From the NCBI GenBank assembly GCA_022711465.1, contig JAKLEZ010000004.1:1-64000 (forward strand): DNA of 64,000 nt, in the 5' to 3' direction. Source of the DNA: Planctomycetota bacterium. GTDB taxonomy: Bacteria > Planctomycetota > Phycisphaerae > UBA1845 > PWPN01. The first letter of the stretch is position 1. Every line of letters begins with the position of its first letter. The notes below the pieces were generated by a model that was given only the letters and a program-made list of their open reading frames with translations, ran no database searches and was not told the DNA's origin. A program made the position numbers and the translations under genes. Shown piece after piece: positions 10,070-19,744 of the stretch.

Positions 10070-11428
10070 TCACTCGGCGTGGGCCAGGCTGATGGCGTCT
10101 CGGTAAACGTCGATGCACTGGCGAGCGGAGTCGGCCCAGGACAACTTGTGAATCTCCATCCGGCCGTGCTCCCGGAGCGTGCTGTGCAGCGGGCGGTGAC
10201 GAAGGACGGCGATGATCTTGTTGGCCATCTCGTTGACGTCCCAGAAATCGACTTTCAGGGCATGCTGGATGACTTCGGACACGCCGGACTGCTTGCTGAT
10301 AATCACTGGAACATCATTGGACATCGCTTCCAGAGGCGCGATTCCAAACGGTTCGGACACGCTGGGCATGACGTAGAGATCGGCCATGCGGAAGATACGA
10401 TCGACATCGCCGCCCCTCAGAAAGCCGGTGAAGAGCACCTTGTGACCGATGTTCATCTGGGCGGCCAGCTCGATCGTCCGGCGAATCATGTCCCCCCAGC
10501 CGGCCATGATGAAGCGCACGTTGTCCATGACCTCGAGTACCCGCTTGGCCGCGGCCAGAAAGTACTCCGGCCCCTTCTGCATCGTGATTCGTCCGAGAAA
10601 GAGCACCAGCTTCTCGTCCCGGCGAATTGCCGGCGGGTTGATCGGCGGCTGGGTGCCGTTCCAGTCGATCGCGTTGTAAACGACCTCGACCTTCTCCGCG
10701 GGGACGGCGTAGCGCGAGGTGACGATGCTCTTGGTCAGGTGGCTCACCGCGATGACCTTGCGGGCGAAATGCAGACCCTGGCGTTCGATGTCGTAGATCC
10801 GCTGGTTCACGTGCTCACCGCTGCGGTCGAACTCGGTGGAATGGATGTGGACGACCAGCGGCCGGCCAGTCAGAGCGGAGACGGCGATACCGGCGCGGTA
10901 GGTCATCCAGTCGTGGGCATGAATCACGTCAAACTGCTCGTGGTCGGCGATATAGGTGGCCAGGCGGGCATAGCGCTCGATCTGGGAAAACAGATCACCG
11001 CCGTAGTCGGTAGTCGTCGTTGGGCCGGATGCGCCCGCGGGGACGCCCGCCGCCTCCTTTCCCTCGGCCGGGACTTCGCCTCGATCGAGGGCTCGCACAC
11101 GGCGAGCTCGCTCTCGAGCCATCTCCTCATACTGCTCCGGCGTGTGATACGGCGAAACGCCGCGCCCGGCTTCGACAGCGCAGAACTTCACGTGCTGCAT
11201 TTCCTGAAGCTCGTAGTCAGCTGCAAGACCCGCCATTCGCTTGGCGGCCAGAGATCGAGGAGAGAGCAGACGCACGTGGCTGGCAAAATCGGGATCGATG
11301 GGCTTGGGCAGAACGAAGATCACGTCCGTGCCGATCTGACTCATTGCCTTGGTCAGACCGTAGCACGCGGTACCCAGACCACCAGAAATGAAAGGCGGGA
11401 ACTCCCAGCCAAGCATCAGGACTCTCAT
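10070..11428 (-). CDS. GT-B glycosyltransferase (GT4/GT5, glycogen-synthase-like)
   Basis: 452 residues. The N-terminus reads 'MLGWEFPPFISGGLGTACYGL', the glycogen/starch-synthase-type nucleotide-sugar entry loop. The C-terminal half has 'LFLGRITMQKGPEYFLAAAK' and the acidic E-x7-E element in 'PSVSEPFGIAPLEAMSNDVP', typical of retaining GT4/GT5 enzymes. It should transfer a hexosyl unit from a nucleotide sugar; the acceptor is unknown, and glycogen or trehalose-type synthesis is possible. A GGGAGG ribosome binding site precedes the ATG, and a good sigma70-like promoter lies about 110 bases upstream. An insert at about 125-150 (alanine/glycine/threonine-rich) looks like a flexible loop. Confidence 0.88.
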   Translation of the reverse strand: MRVLMLGWEFPPFISGGLGTACYGLTKAMSQIGTDVIFVLPKPIDPDFASHVRLLSPRSLAAKRMAGLAADYELQEMQHVKFCAVEAGRGVSPYHTPEQYEEMARERARRVRALDRGEVPAEGKEAAGVPAGASGPTTTTDYGGDLFSQIERYARLATYIADHEQFDVIHAHDWMTYRAGIAVSALTGRPLVVHIHSTEFDRSGEHVNQRIYDIERQGLHFARKVIAVSHLTKSIVTSRYAVPAEKVEVVYNAIDWNGTQPPINPPAIRRDEKLVLFLGRITMQKGPEYFLAAAKRVLEVMDNVRFIMAGWGDMIRRTIELAAQMNIGHKVLFTGFLRGGDVDRIFRMADLYVMPSVSEPFGIAPLEAMSNDVPVIISKQSGVSEVIQHALKVDFWDVNEMANKIIAVLRHRPLHSTLREHGRMEIHKLSWADSARQCIDVYRDAISLAHAE

Positions 11429-11747
11429 GGCGCACGCCTCCCGGTGAACGGGATTACCAAGGGACGGTTCGCCTCTTCCCTCTCGCCTTCCTTTGGTGAT
11501 GCTATTCGTACAAATGCCGTCGAGCCAGCATTCGCGATCAGCATACTCCCTTTTTACCTGCTGTCAATTAGGATCTTATCACAGGTGGGACAGAATGTTG
11601 ACTCGGCTCCGAGACAATTTCCGGCCCAGGCACGCTCTCTTCATCGCCAAGCGTCGTTGATGATAGAATAGGCAATCTCAGGCGAGGGCAGGGCAGGGTG
11701 GCCGCCATCCTGAAGTCAAACGGGTTCTCAGTCTTGGAGAGGTTCTG
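11429..11747. other. Divergent intergenic region (glycosyltransferase / oxidoreductase)
   Basis: There is no coding potential. It carries the minus-strand promoter described separately and a good GGAGAGG ribosome binding site for the gene starting at 11748. I could not pick a convincing plus-strand promoter; TAGAAT near 11664 is a weak -10 candidate. Confidence 0.6.
11540..11567 (-). promoter_or_regulatory. Sigma70-like promoter for the glycosyltransferase gene
   Basis: On the minus strand, TTGACA (11562-11567, perfect -35) and TATGCT (11540-11545, 4/6 -10) are 16 bases apart. The predicted start of transcription near 11533 gives a leader of about 105 nt. Confidence 0.5.
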
Positions 11748-13103
11748 ATGGCAGGCGTTCATCGTTCGCGGCGGGAGTTGATAGGCTATTCACTTGGCTC
11801 GGCGGTCCTGGGGGTTGCAGCGCCAAAGGCACGTTCTGTGCCAACCAGTCGACCCGCCGGGGCGAACGAGCGGATCTCAGTCGGCTTGGTGGGAGCCGGG
11901 GACCGTGGAATGGTCCTCATGGAATGGATCAATCGACTTGCACGCCAAGACAACGTTACCGTGACCGCCATCTGCGACATCTGGAACCAGAGACGGGAAT
12001 CCGCCGCACAGAAGGCCGCCGAGTTGTTCGGGCAATCGGTTCGCGAATGTCGAACGCTATCCGAGATGTGTGATCTGAAAGATGTGGACGCCCTCGTGAT
12101 CGCGACACCGGATTTCCAGCATGCCCCGCAGGCCAAGCAGGCCGTTGAGTCCGGCAAGGACGTCTTTGTGGAGAAGCCGCTGGGCTGCGATTTCCGACAG
12201 ATCAAGCTCGCTCGTGACGCCGTGAAGCGGACGCGCCGGATTCTCCAACTCGGCACGCAACGCCGAAGTGAGGGTCTGGTCTGGGCGGCTCGCGATTTTG
12301 TTCGCAAGGGTCAGCTGGGCAGAATCACCTACGTCGAGACCTCGCTACCCACGTTCCAGCAAAGGTGGCGGATCCCAGGTGCGGAAACGTCGCTTAGCGA
12401 GAGCGACACCAACTGGGGCGAGTTTCTCAGCTACACGCCCAAGGTCCCCTTCAATGCCCGCTATTATCGCGAGTTCCGACTGTTCTGGCCGTACTCCTCC
12501 GGCCCCATCTGCCAATGGATGACGCACTCCATCGACCAGGTCAACCTCGTGCTCGGCGAGCAGCCCAGGACCGCAGTGACGTCCGGCGGGATCTACCTCT
12601 GGCAGGACGGCCGAAACAACCCCGACACCGTGCATTGCCTGCTCGAGTATCCCAGCGGATGCCTGGTGAGTTTTCACATGCGTCTGGGCAACGGTGCACA
12701 TACCCGGGAGCTGATGTTCTATGGCACCAACGGCACGCTGGATCTCCAGGCTGGTGTCGCGTTCGGTGAAGGGGGAGGGGGGGAGGTGGTACTGCAGAAC
12801 CCGGGGGCTTGGTTTCCGGAGTACACGACGGACGCCCTGCGCCGGCTGCCCGACCGAGTCAAAGGCGGCGTGATTCTGAGAGGAAGACCGGATCGCGATC
12901 ACATGTCGGACTTCTTCTCGTCGATGCGTTCCCGGAGGCAACCTTGTGCCGGCGTGGATGGAGCCTTCGATGCTGCCCTGGCGACGACCATGGCGGCCAT
13001 GTCGCTCCGGCAGGGCAGGCGGATCGAATTCGATGCGGATAAGGACGAGTTGACTCCGGGCGAGCCCACAGCCGCCACGACGCCGGTGGCTACTCCTCGC
13101 TGA
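11748..13103 (+). CDS. Tat-exported Gfo/Idh/MocA-family oxidoreductase
   Basis: 451 residues. A twin-arginine-like signal (RSRRELIGYSLGSAVLGVAA) is followed by a Rossmann fold starting with 'ISVGLVGAGDRG', and by the family motif 'VEKPLG' with 'AVIATPDFQH'-type upstream residues (here 'ALVIATPDFQHAPQAK'). The C-terminal Gfo/Idh/MocA domain includes 'NWGEFLSY..KVPFNARYYREFR', common in planctomycete secreted members. It probably acts on a sugar or cyclitol with a bound NAD(P) folded before export; the substrate is unknown. The ATG has a strong GGAGAGG site. Its 3' end overlaps the convergent PEGA gene by 14 bases. Confidence 0.88.
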   Translation: MAGVHRSRRELIGYSLGSAVLGVAAPKARSVPTSRPAGANERISVGLVGAGDRGMVLMEWINRLARQDNVTVTAICDIWNQRRESAAQKAAELFGQSVRECRTLSEMCDLKDVDALVIATPDFQHAPQAKQAVESGKDVFVEKPLGCDFRQIKLARDAVKRTRRILQLGTQRRSEGLVWAARDFVRKGQLGRITYVETSLPTFQQRWRIPGAETSLSESDTNWGEFLSYTPKVPFNARYYREFRLFWPYSSGPICQWMTHSIDQVNLVLGEQPRTAVTSGGIYLWQDGRNNPDTVHCLLEYPSGCLVSFHMRLGNGAHTRELMFYGTNGTLDLQAGVAFGEGGGGEVVLQNPGAWFPEYTTDALRRLPDRVKGGVILRGRPDRDHMSDFFSSMRSRRQPCAGVDGAFDAALATTMAAMSLRQGRRIEFDADKDELTPGEPTAATTPVATPR

Positions 13104-13512
13104 AGAGTGCTCGCTCGCGGACTTCGCCGGCCTTCTGGATGAGTTCAGCTTTGTCGATCGGCTGGGCCGGCTCAAGCGTAAAGGACATCTGTTGCTGGTC
13201 ATGAAGCATGACCGGAATCAGGGTCTCGGCGAAGAAGTCCATTGGCGGGATCTGATACCAGGGGGCATCGATCTTCTGGTGCGTGCGCAGCGTTCTGTAG
13301 CCGTCCTTCCTCAAGATGACGTCGTAGTCCCCATACCAGAGAAAGTCGACCTGGACCGGACTGGTACCGATCTCCTCGTCATTGAGGATGACCCTGGCGC
13401 CCTGAGGCACCGTGTTGACCGTCAGCGTCCGCCGTACGCAACCGGGCGCCGCCAGGCAGAGGGCTGCACACGCAGTCGTGACCAACCGGCAGGTGAAGCA
13501 GGTATCCTTCAT
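13090..13512 (-). CDS. PEGA-domain lipoprotein
   Basis: 140 residues. A signal peptide ends in the lipobox LAAPGC (Cys near residue 25), so the protein is probably lipid-anchored. A PEGA domain follows: 'LTVNTVPQGARVILNDEEIGTSP', then 'GDYDVILRKDGYRTL'. PEGA domains are beta-sandwich surface modules without enzymatic activity. The gene is coupled to the upstream phosphodiesterase through an ATGA overlap (13509-13512). The function is unknown. Confidence 0.85.
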   Translation of the reverse strand: MKDTCFTCRLVTTACAALCLAAPGCVRRTLTVNTVPQGARVILNDEEIGTSPVQVDFLWYGDYDVILRKDGYRTLRTHQKIDAPWYQIPPMDFFAETLIPVMLHDQQQMSFTLEPAQPIDKAELIQKAGEVRERALFSEE

Positions 13513-13988
13513 AGCGTCAGTTCGACAATGTTCGCCGAAAAGGCGTCCGTGTCAAGCACCGCAACGGTCGATCGTCCGGACACCCATCCACAGCACTCGC
13601 CCGGATTCAAGACCAGTTGACCCTCGTGGACCTCATTGACCACCTCGTGGGTGTGACCGGTAACGACGATCTGAGCTTTGGCCAGGTCGGCCGGCTTGCA
13701 CCGGGCGAGATCGTGATGGAGCAGGATTCGCTTTCCTGCCAGTTCGATGAAGACGGGGCCGTCCTGGATCTGAGGGAGGATGCTCCGGAGCCCCTTCCGC
13801 TCACCGTCGTTGTTGCCGTAGGTCACAAACAGCGGCCCCTTCCAACCGAGCAGCCGTTTGGCGGCAAAGGGCGCAACCAGATCGCCCGGGTGGAGAATCG
13901 CTTCCACGCCCTCCCGGGCACAAACGGCCAGAGCCGCATCAATGGCGGGCAGCCGGTCGTGGGTGTCGGAGAGTACGCCGATTCGCAT
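13509..13988 (-). CDS. YfcE/MJ0936-type metallophosphodiesterase
   Basis: 159 residues. The calcineurin-like metal-binding motifs are all present: 'GVLSDTHD' (D-x-H), 'LHPGDLV' (GD), 'VTYGNNDG' (GNxD) and 'VVTGHTHE' (GHTH). YfcE-type enzymes hydrolyse phosphodiester substrates in vitro; the physiological substrate is not known. The start at 13988 (MRIGVLSD) is chosen because the motif begins at once and upstream sequence in frame is not protein-like. It is the first gene of a two-gene unit with the PEGA lipoprotein. Confidence 0.9.
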   Translation of the reverse strand: MRIGVLSDTHDRLPAIDAALAVCAREGVEAILHPGDLVAPFAAKRLLGWKGPLFVTYGNNDGERKGLRSILPQIQDGPVFIELAGKRILLHHDLARCKPADLAKAQIVVTGHTHEVVNEVHEGQLVLNPGECCGWVSGRSTVAVLDTDAFSANIVELTL

Positions 13989-14174
13989 CCGGGCAAGTTT
14001 ACACCGCATCCGGCCGAAGGTGAACAAGGCGGCGGGGGACATGCGTACCGCGGTTCTGGGCTGGTCCGTCGCAGGGAGGTTGATTTCACGATCCGGCACG
14101 GCGATGATGGCAGCGACTACTCGGGCGGCGTGCCGAGGGCGATGGTGAGTTACCGCAAAAGGATACCCGAAGAC

Positions 14175-15230
14175 ATGAGTCGATCTATGAGCATCGCATT
14201 GACCGTGTTGTCTCTGGTGTCACTGATGATCCCGGGAACCGCCGCCGCGGCGGACGCCGGCGGGGGCCGCGAACCCGTCCGTTTGATCTTCGACACCGAT
14301 ATGGGCAACGACATCGACGACGCCCTCGCGCTGGGCGTCATTCATGCCCTGCACAGCCGTGGCGAATGCCGGCTGCTGGCGGTGACGTTGAGCAAGGACA
14401 ATGAGTTCAGCGGCCCGTTTGTGGATCTGGTGAACACGTTCTACGGTCGGGGAGACGTCCCTGTCGGTGTGGTTCGCGACGGCAAGACACCGGCGGACGG
14501 CAACTACATCCGGCCGCCTTGCCAGGCCCAGGATGGAGGCAAACCCCGCTATCCGCACGATCTGGCGAGCGGCAAGGACGCTCCTGAAGCGGTGGGCCTG
14601 CTTCGCCAGGTGCTCGCTGGACAACCGGACGGAAGTGTCGTCATCGCCGTGGTCGGATTCTCCACCAATCTCGCCCGGCTTCTCGATTCGCCCCCCGACG
14701 GCCATTCACCACTGAGGGGAATGGACCTGGTGGTCAGAAAATGCCGCCTGCTCTCGAGCATGGCCGGCATGTTCGAGAAAGGCAACCAGCATAAGGAATA
14801 CAACGTCGTCGAGGACCTGCCCGCCGCAAGGAAGGTGTTCGCCGGGTGGCCGACACCGATCGTGGTCAGCGGCTTCGAGATCGGCCTGGCGATCCAGTAC
14901 CCGGCGGTGAGCATCGAGCAGGACTACGGCTACGTGAAGCACCACCCCCTGGCCGAGGCGTATCGGTATTACATGAAGATGCCCTATGACCGGCCGACGT
15001 GGGACCTGACCGCCGTCCTGTTCGCCGTCCGGCCGGAACGGGGCTACTTCGGCTTGTCGGAGCCCGGCCGCGTGCTGATCGACGGCGAAGGACACACGAC
15101 GCACGCCCCCTCGCCAGACGGAAAGCACCGCTACCTGACGGTGACGCCCGAGCAGATCGCCCGTGTCCGTGAAGCCTTGGTGCAGCTTGCCAGCCAGCCA
15201 CCCGGGTCGGCGGGAACTCCGGCCAAGTGA
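14175..15230 (+). CDS. Secreted nucleoside hydrolase-like protein (IUNH fold)
   Basis: 351 residues. A signal peptide (MSRSMSIALTVLSLVSLMIP, cleaved after AAAADA or nearby) is followed by 'LIFDTDMGNDIDDALALG', the calcium-binding DxDxGxDxDDxxA motif of inosine-uridine nucleoside hydrolases. Later motifs fit less closely, and many planctomycete paralogues of this type are exported, so the substrate may not be a nucleoside. An upstream in-frame ATG near 14141 would lengthen the basic N-terminus. The stop lies ten bases before the GTG of the AsmA-like gene, suggesting one transcript. Confidence 0.8.
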   Translation: MSRSMSIALTVLSLVSLMIPGTAAAADAGGGREPVRLIFDTDMGNDIDDALALGVIHALHSRGECRLLAVTLSKDNEFSGPFVDLVNTFYGRGDVPVGVVRDGKTPADGNYIRPPCQAQDGGKPRYPHDLASGKDAPEAVGLLRQVLAGQPDGSVVIAVVGFSTNLARLLDSPPDGHSPLRGMDLVVRKCRLLSSMAGMFEKGNQHKEYNVVEDLPAARKVFAGWPTPIVVSGFEIGLAIQYPAVSIEQDYGYVKHHPLAEAYRYYMKMPYDRPTWDLTAVLFAVRPERGYFGLSEPGRVLIDGEGHTTHAPSPDGKHRYLTVTPEQIARVREALVQLASQPPGSAGTPAK

Positions 15231-15240
15231 GAAGCGATCG

Positions 15241-18200
15241 GTGAGGATAGCGGATGCGCCGACATTGCCGACCAGCACACCACGGAAACGACCCAAGTCG
15301 TGGTGGTGGGTCCGCGTCCTGGTTGCGGCTGCGACCGTGCTGTCGATCGGGTATGCGACCCTGCCGTTCTGGCTGCCGCCCGAGTGGCTCGCCCGGCAGC
15401 TCATGAACCAGCTCTCGACCGCGCTGAACCGGCGAGTCCAGATCGACAGGGTTCACCTCGGCTGGATCGAAGGAATCGTTTTCGAGGGCGTCACCATCGA
15501 GGATCGTCCGGACAGTACGGTGCCCATACTGGCCAAGTTCGGACGGATCCGGTGCGAGTTCAAACCGATCCTCACGGCGGTCAAGGGACGGGTCCAGGAA
15601 CTCCAGATCGACGAGCCCAGCCTGTTTCTGGCGGTGGATCAGAATGGGCGACTGAATATCGACGATCTGGCCAGCCAGGAATTCCGCGGCCTGCCGTCCC
15701 AGAACTTCCTGGTTCGACGATTGACGTGCCACGTACACACGCCGCGGGGACTCGACACGGTGGGCTTCGAGTCGCTGGAATGTCATCTGGACCACGACAC
15801 GGGCATTCTGCGGCTTCTGGGCCAGGTCTGGACGGGCAAGGAAGATCGGGGACGGGCCAGAGCGACTCCGGAAGTGAATCTCGCCGCTCGAGAGGCGACG
15901 GCAAGCCGACGGCTGAGCATCCACGCTCACGTGACCGTGCCGCGTCTGAAGCGGGGAGAGAACCTGGCTGGAGAGGTCCAGATCGAATGGGACCAGCTGT
16001 CCTTGCGGGACTTGCCACTCGGACTGGTGCCCAAGCTACCTTTCGAGCAGGTCAAGGGAACAAGCGCCGGGCGAATGACGATCCACACCCAGCCGGACCT
16101 GGGTATTGACTTCGGGCTCAAGGTCACCCTCCACGGCGTCAGACTGCAGCGCGGCGATCGGGGCCGATGGCCCCAGTTGCCCGACGCCGAGGTTCTCGGC
16201 GAGGGGCACTGGGACCCGACCACGGATGTGCTCGTACTCAAGTCGCTGGGCTATGAGACGCCGGCCATCAAGCTGGTCGGCCCCGCCGGCCCCGGATCAC
16301 CGGCGGCCAGGATCGACTCCCAGGGCGAGGTGTCGCTCGAACTGCACACGACCGGCACGGTGAAGGACTGGAGCATCCTCTACCAGGAGTGGCCGCAGCT
16401 CGAGGATCGCGTTCGCGAGGCTGGCCTGGTCCTCTCGGGCGGCACGGATTTCGGACTGAACGTCACGCGACGCCGTGATGAAGACCATGTGCTCGTGACT
16501 ATCGATGGTGCCCGGACCGCGTGCAGCATCACGAGCGGCGAACGACCCATTCTGGCCGTCATTGCCGACATGCCCAAGACCGCGAGGATTGACCTCCTTG
16601 CCGGCCGCTCCCTGCCCCAGCGCGTTCAGCCACGATTTGAGGGAACGTTGGGCAGTCTGTCGATTTCGGGATGGGCGGATTGGGTGTCGCCTGTCGCCTG
16701 GAGCGATTTGACCGCGGGCAATCTCGGCGAGGTTGCAGAGCAGATCCTGCCGAGCGCCCAGGGCGAAATCGAGATCTTCTCCCGGCAGATGGAAGAGATC
16801 CTCAGTTTGTTGCCGCCGTCGAGCGTCACCGAGAAGTTGCGGGATTGCCGTGGGCCCGTACAGCTCGGCTTGTCCTACAAACCGGAGGCAAACGACCGGC
16901 GCATCGAGCTGGACCTCATCACCCAGGTGGATACGCGCATCAAGTACCGCGACCTCTTCGACAAACCGGAAGGGCAGAGCCTGCGAGCCAGTGCACGGCT
17001 GGATTTCGCTCCGACCGCGGTTGGCCGGGTGAAGGACCTCCGCGTGCAAGTGGATTGCGGGCGTTCCCGAATCGTGGCCGGACCCGACGACGTCCGACTG
17101 GAGTATGAACTGGGGCTGCCGAAGCAAGATCCACTCGAGTCCGGGAAAGAGAGATGGCTGAAGGCATCGTGGTCGCTGGCGGCACAAGCGTCACATGTCG
17201 AAGATCTGCTGACGCTTTGGCCACAGTGGCGAAGGTGGTGCGAGGCCGGTCCTGATCGGGAGGTCGCCGGGACGGCCGGTATGCGTCTGCACGGCGAGCT
17301 GGCCCTGTTCGGCCCGAACAGGTCGCTCCGGACCGGCGCGGACCTGGTCGCCGACCGGATGCAACTTCGTTGGGACAACGCGGTGACCAAGGCAACCGGC
17401 GTACCGCTGTCCGTGTCTGTGTCCCATCAGGTCCGGCTGGCGAAGCAAGCGGGGGATCAGAGCCTCGAGGTCACGCTGCGAGGGACCGGGGGCACCGTAT
17501 CAGGATCATGGTCGTCGGACCGAGTGAACGCGGATGGAGGCTTTTTGCCGCTTCGACCAGGTGAAGGGGCCACGCAGCGGACAAGGTTCAAGGCAGATAT
17601 TACCGATGTCGCCGGATGGTTGGACTTGGTTCCATCCCTGTCGCAAGCAGTGGGAGCTTGGGATCCGAGCGGCTGCCTGACGATCGGTGCGGAGGCGGAG
17701 TTGACTGGCGCGCGGAGCCGAGGCTCGTTCAGCCTCGAGGCCTCCGAGGCGGGATTCCACATCCCCGGATCTCCGGATGCCCGCAAGCCGGCGGGAAGCC
17801 CACTGAACGTGGCGTTCGCGTGGAGCCATGGACCATCTCCGGAGAACGGCAACGAAGGAATCGTGAAGATCACCGGAGGCAACGCGAGAATCGCCGGCCT
17901 GGAGCTCGCTCGTGCATCGGCGGTGTTCGGCGTCAGGGAGCGGGTGGTGGAATCGAAGGACGCCACCTCCGATTCTGGGCGGAATGCCGGCACGATTCCG
18001 TTCCACTTGCGGCTTGTGGATTTCCAGGCCAGCGGTCGAATCGCGTTTGACGACTCGCTTCGATCCATGCACCCGCGCCTTCAGGAGTGGTTCAACCGCG
18101 CCCAGGTCACCGGCACTGCCGAGTGGCGCGGCGAAGCCCATGCTTGCCCCGACGGCCTCGCATTGACCGGCTCACTCGATACCCGAGCCAGTGCATTCTC

Positions 18201-19707
18201 GCTGGCAACCGGACATGAGTCCTTCCCGCAGGTGAAGAAGGCGACAGGGACACCCCTCTCGCTGAGCTGGGATGCGGTCCTCGGACCCGAGCGGGAGGAA
18301 GACGAGCGGAGTCTGCTGGTTCGGGATCTGCTGCTCAGACTCGATGGAAACGAGGCATCGGTTGCCGGAACGCTGGGATTCTCGCTCGGCCACGCAAGCC
18401 GTCCAGACAACGTGGAGGCGGATCTTACCAGCCACATACGGGTGCAGAAATCGAGAAGCCTGGCGGCGATGCTGCCGGAGTCATGGATCAACGATCTCGA
18501 AGGCAAGGCCGAGGCATGGCTCGGCCTGCTCAAGGACCAGCGCGGCCTGCGACTGGGACGCAGCCGCCTTGAGTTCGACGAACTGGTGGTGGGCACACGC
18601 GACCAACCGATCGAGTTGAACGGTGCCGTGGCCATCGAACAGGACGGCCTATCCTTCGATCAGCTGCGATGCGAGTGGGGCGCTTCGCGAGGCGTGATCA
18701 GCGGCAGTCTCCGCCAGCAAGGAGACACGCAGGTCGGCACGATCGGTGTTGCGATGGAGCACCTGGACATCGGCGATCTGCACCGCCGGCTGCGGGCGGT
18801 CAGCGGGAATCCGGCCACCGGGACGCCGGGGAGTCCTGGGAGCAGCCGGGCAATCGTCCGCGCCGTGATTGAGCGACTTCGTTCCGCGGAAGTCACCGTG
18901 GATGCCCACATTGACGTCCTGGAAGCAGTCCTTCCTCCCAAACAGCCGATCATCGCGGACGCGGTGGCGGCTCGGTCACTGATCCGGAAGGGGCCGGTGG
19001 AAGTCAGCTTCCAGGGCCTGGCCGACGGCGGCGTGATCACCGGCGAGATCGTGTCCGCAACCCAGTCCAGCGACCCGGTCTACCACCTGAAGTACACGGC
19101 CGAGGACATCCATCCGGGCCCGCTCGTGGACGGGTATCTACGACTGTCGTTTCCAGGAATGAAAGCGACCGGCCCGCTCACGCTCATCGATGAGACCTAC
19201 CAGAAGCTGCTGCCAGAGGTCGGAGACCCGAACTACGAGGTCGGCCAGGGAGAACTGATCATCAAGGGCGGAAGCGTCATCGGGCGGGCGGCGCCGCGAT
19301 GGATGGCCCGTTACCTGCCGGGCCTGAATCTCGCCCGGTTCGATTTCTCCTACATGCATTCCTGGTTCAAGAAAACACCGACCGGCCGGATCCACCATCA
19401 GATGATCTTCCGCGGTCCAATCTACAACCTTTACATGATCGGCCACTCTGATCCGGATCGGCAGTTCGAGTATGAGGTTGGCGTTGACTTCCTGGCGGAT
19501 TTCGACAGCAAGTACTGGGCGGAGTCCGGGCAGGGCCGCGTTCCCCTGTTCGTGAAGAGCGGCCTGGTGGCCGAGGACGGGGCCCTGCTCGATGAACGGG
19601 TCAACTTCGTTTCGATCGAGCGGCTGGCCGAGTCGCTTTTCGTGCGGAACAACCTGGTCGTGACCGCCTACCATGCGGTTCGCAAGCGGGTCCTGGGGCA
19701 GCGCTGA
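15241..19707 (+). CDS. Very large AsmA/TamB-like envelope protein
   Basis: 1488 residues from a GTG at 15241, chosen because GAGAAG lies at 15229-15234 and the preceding gene stops at 15230. One N-terminal membrane anchor (about 21-45) is followed by a long repetitive beta-rich region with features such as 'ALNRRVQIDRVHLGWIEG' and 'ILAKFGRIRCEFKP'. This is typical of the AsmA superfamily, which bridges inner and outer membranes and is implicated in phospholipid transport. The end includes 'GELIIKGGSVIGRAAPRW', typical of AsmA-like C-terminal regions. It converges on an MsbA-like exporter gene, another envelope-lipid candidate. The precise lipid or partner is unknown. Confidence 0.8.
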   Translation: MRIADAPTLPTSTPRKRPKSWWWVRVLVAAATVLSIGYATLPFWLPPEWLARQLMNQLSTALNRRVQIDRVHLGWIEGIVFEGVTIEDRPDSTVPILAKFGRIRCEFKPILTAVKGRVQELQIDEPSLFLAVDQNGRLNIDDLASQEFRGLPSQNFLVRRLTCHVHTPRGLDTVGFESLECHLDHDTGILRLLGQVWTGKEDRGRARATPEVNLAAREATASRRLSIHAHVTVPRLKRGENLAGEVQIEWDQLSLRDLPLGLVPKLPFEQVKGTSAGRMTIHTQPDLGIDFGLKVTLHGVRLQRGDRGRWPQLPDAEVLGEGHWDPTTDVLVLKSLGYETPAIKLVGPAGPGSPAARIDSQGEVSLELHTTGTVKDWSILYQEWPQLEDRVREAGLVLSGGTDFGLNVTRRRDEDHVLVTIDGARTACSITSGERPILAVIADMPKTARIDLLAGRSLPQRVQPRFEGTLGSLSISGWADWVSPVAWSDLTAGNLGEVAEQILPSAQGEIEIFSRQMEEILSLLPPSSVTEKLRDCRGPVQLGLSYKPEANDRRIELDLITQVDTRIKYRDLFDKPEGQSLRASARLDFAPTAVGRVKDLRVQVDCGRSRIVAGPDDVRLEYELGLPKQDPLESGKERWLKASWSLAAQASHVEDLLTLWPQWRRWCEAGPDREVAGTAGMRLHGELALFGPNRSLRTGADLVADRMQLRWDNAVTKATGVPLSVSVSHQVRLAKQAGDQSLEVTLRGTGGTVSGSWSSDRVNADGGFLPLRPGEGATQRTRFKADITDVAGWLDLVPSLSQAVGAWDPSGCLTIGAEAELTGARSRGSFSLEASEAGFHIPGSPDARKPAGSPLNVAFAWSHGPSPENGNEGIVKITGGNARIAGLELARASAVFGVRERVVESKDATSDSGRNAGTIPFHLRLVDFQASGRIAFDDSLRSMHPRLQEWFNRAQVTGTAEWRGEAHACPDGLALTGSLDTRASAFSLATGHESFPQVKKATGTPLSLSWDAVLGPEREEDERSLLVRDLLLRLDGNEASVAGTLGFSLGHASRPDNVEADLTSHIRVQKSRSLAAMLPESWINDLEGKAEAWLGLLKDQRGLRLGRSRLEFDELVVGTRDQPIELNGAVAIEQDGLSFDQLRCEWGASRGVISGSLRQQGDTQVGTIGVAMEHLDIGDLHRRLRAVSGNPATGTPGSPGSSRAIVRAVIERLRSAEVTVDAHIDVLEAVLPPKQPIIADAVAARSLIRKGPVEVSFQGLADGGVITGEIVSATQSSDPVYHLKYTAEDIHPGPLVDGYLRLSFPGMKATGPLTLIDETYQKLLPEVGDPNYEVGQGELIIKGGSVIGRAAPRWMARYLPGLNLARFDFSYMHSWFKKTPTGRIHHQMIFRGPIYNLYMIGHSDPDRQFEYEVGVDFLADFDSKYWAESGQGRVPLFVKSGLVAEDGALLDERVNFVSIERLAESLFVRNNLVVTAYHAVRKRVLGQR

Positions 19708-19731
19708 TCTCCGCATGCCGCATGCGGAAAT
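19707..19731. terminator. Hairpin between convergent AsmA-like and ABC genes
   Basis: TCCGCATG (19710-19717) and CATGCGGA (19721-19728) form a perfect 8-bp stem around CCG, extended by GAT/ATC flanks past one mismatch. Neither strand has a T-tract, so a bidirectional stop is only plausible. Confidence 0.4.
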
Positions 19732-19744
19732 CAAGGACGTCAGT

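Noticed and set aside
9896..11671. A 591-residue plus-strand frame
   Set aside because: It is antisense to the glycosyltransferase gene, with no family motif or ribosome binding site.
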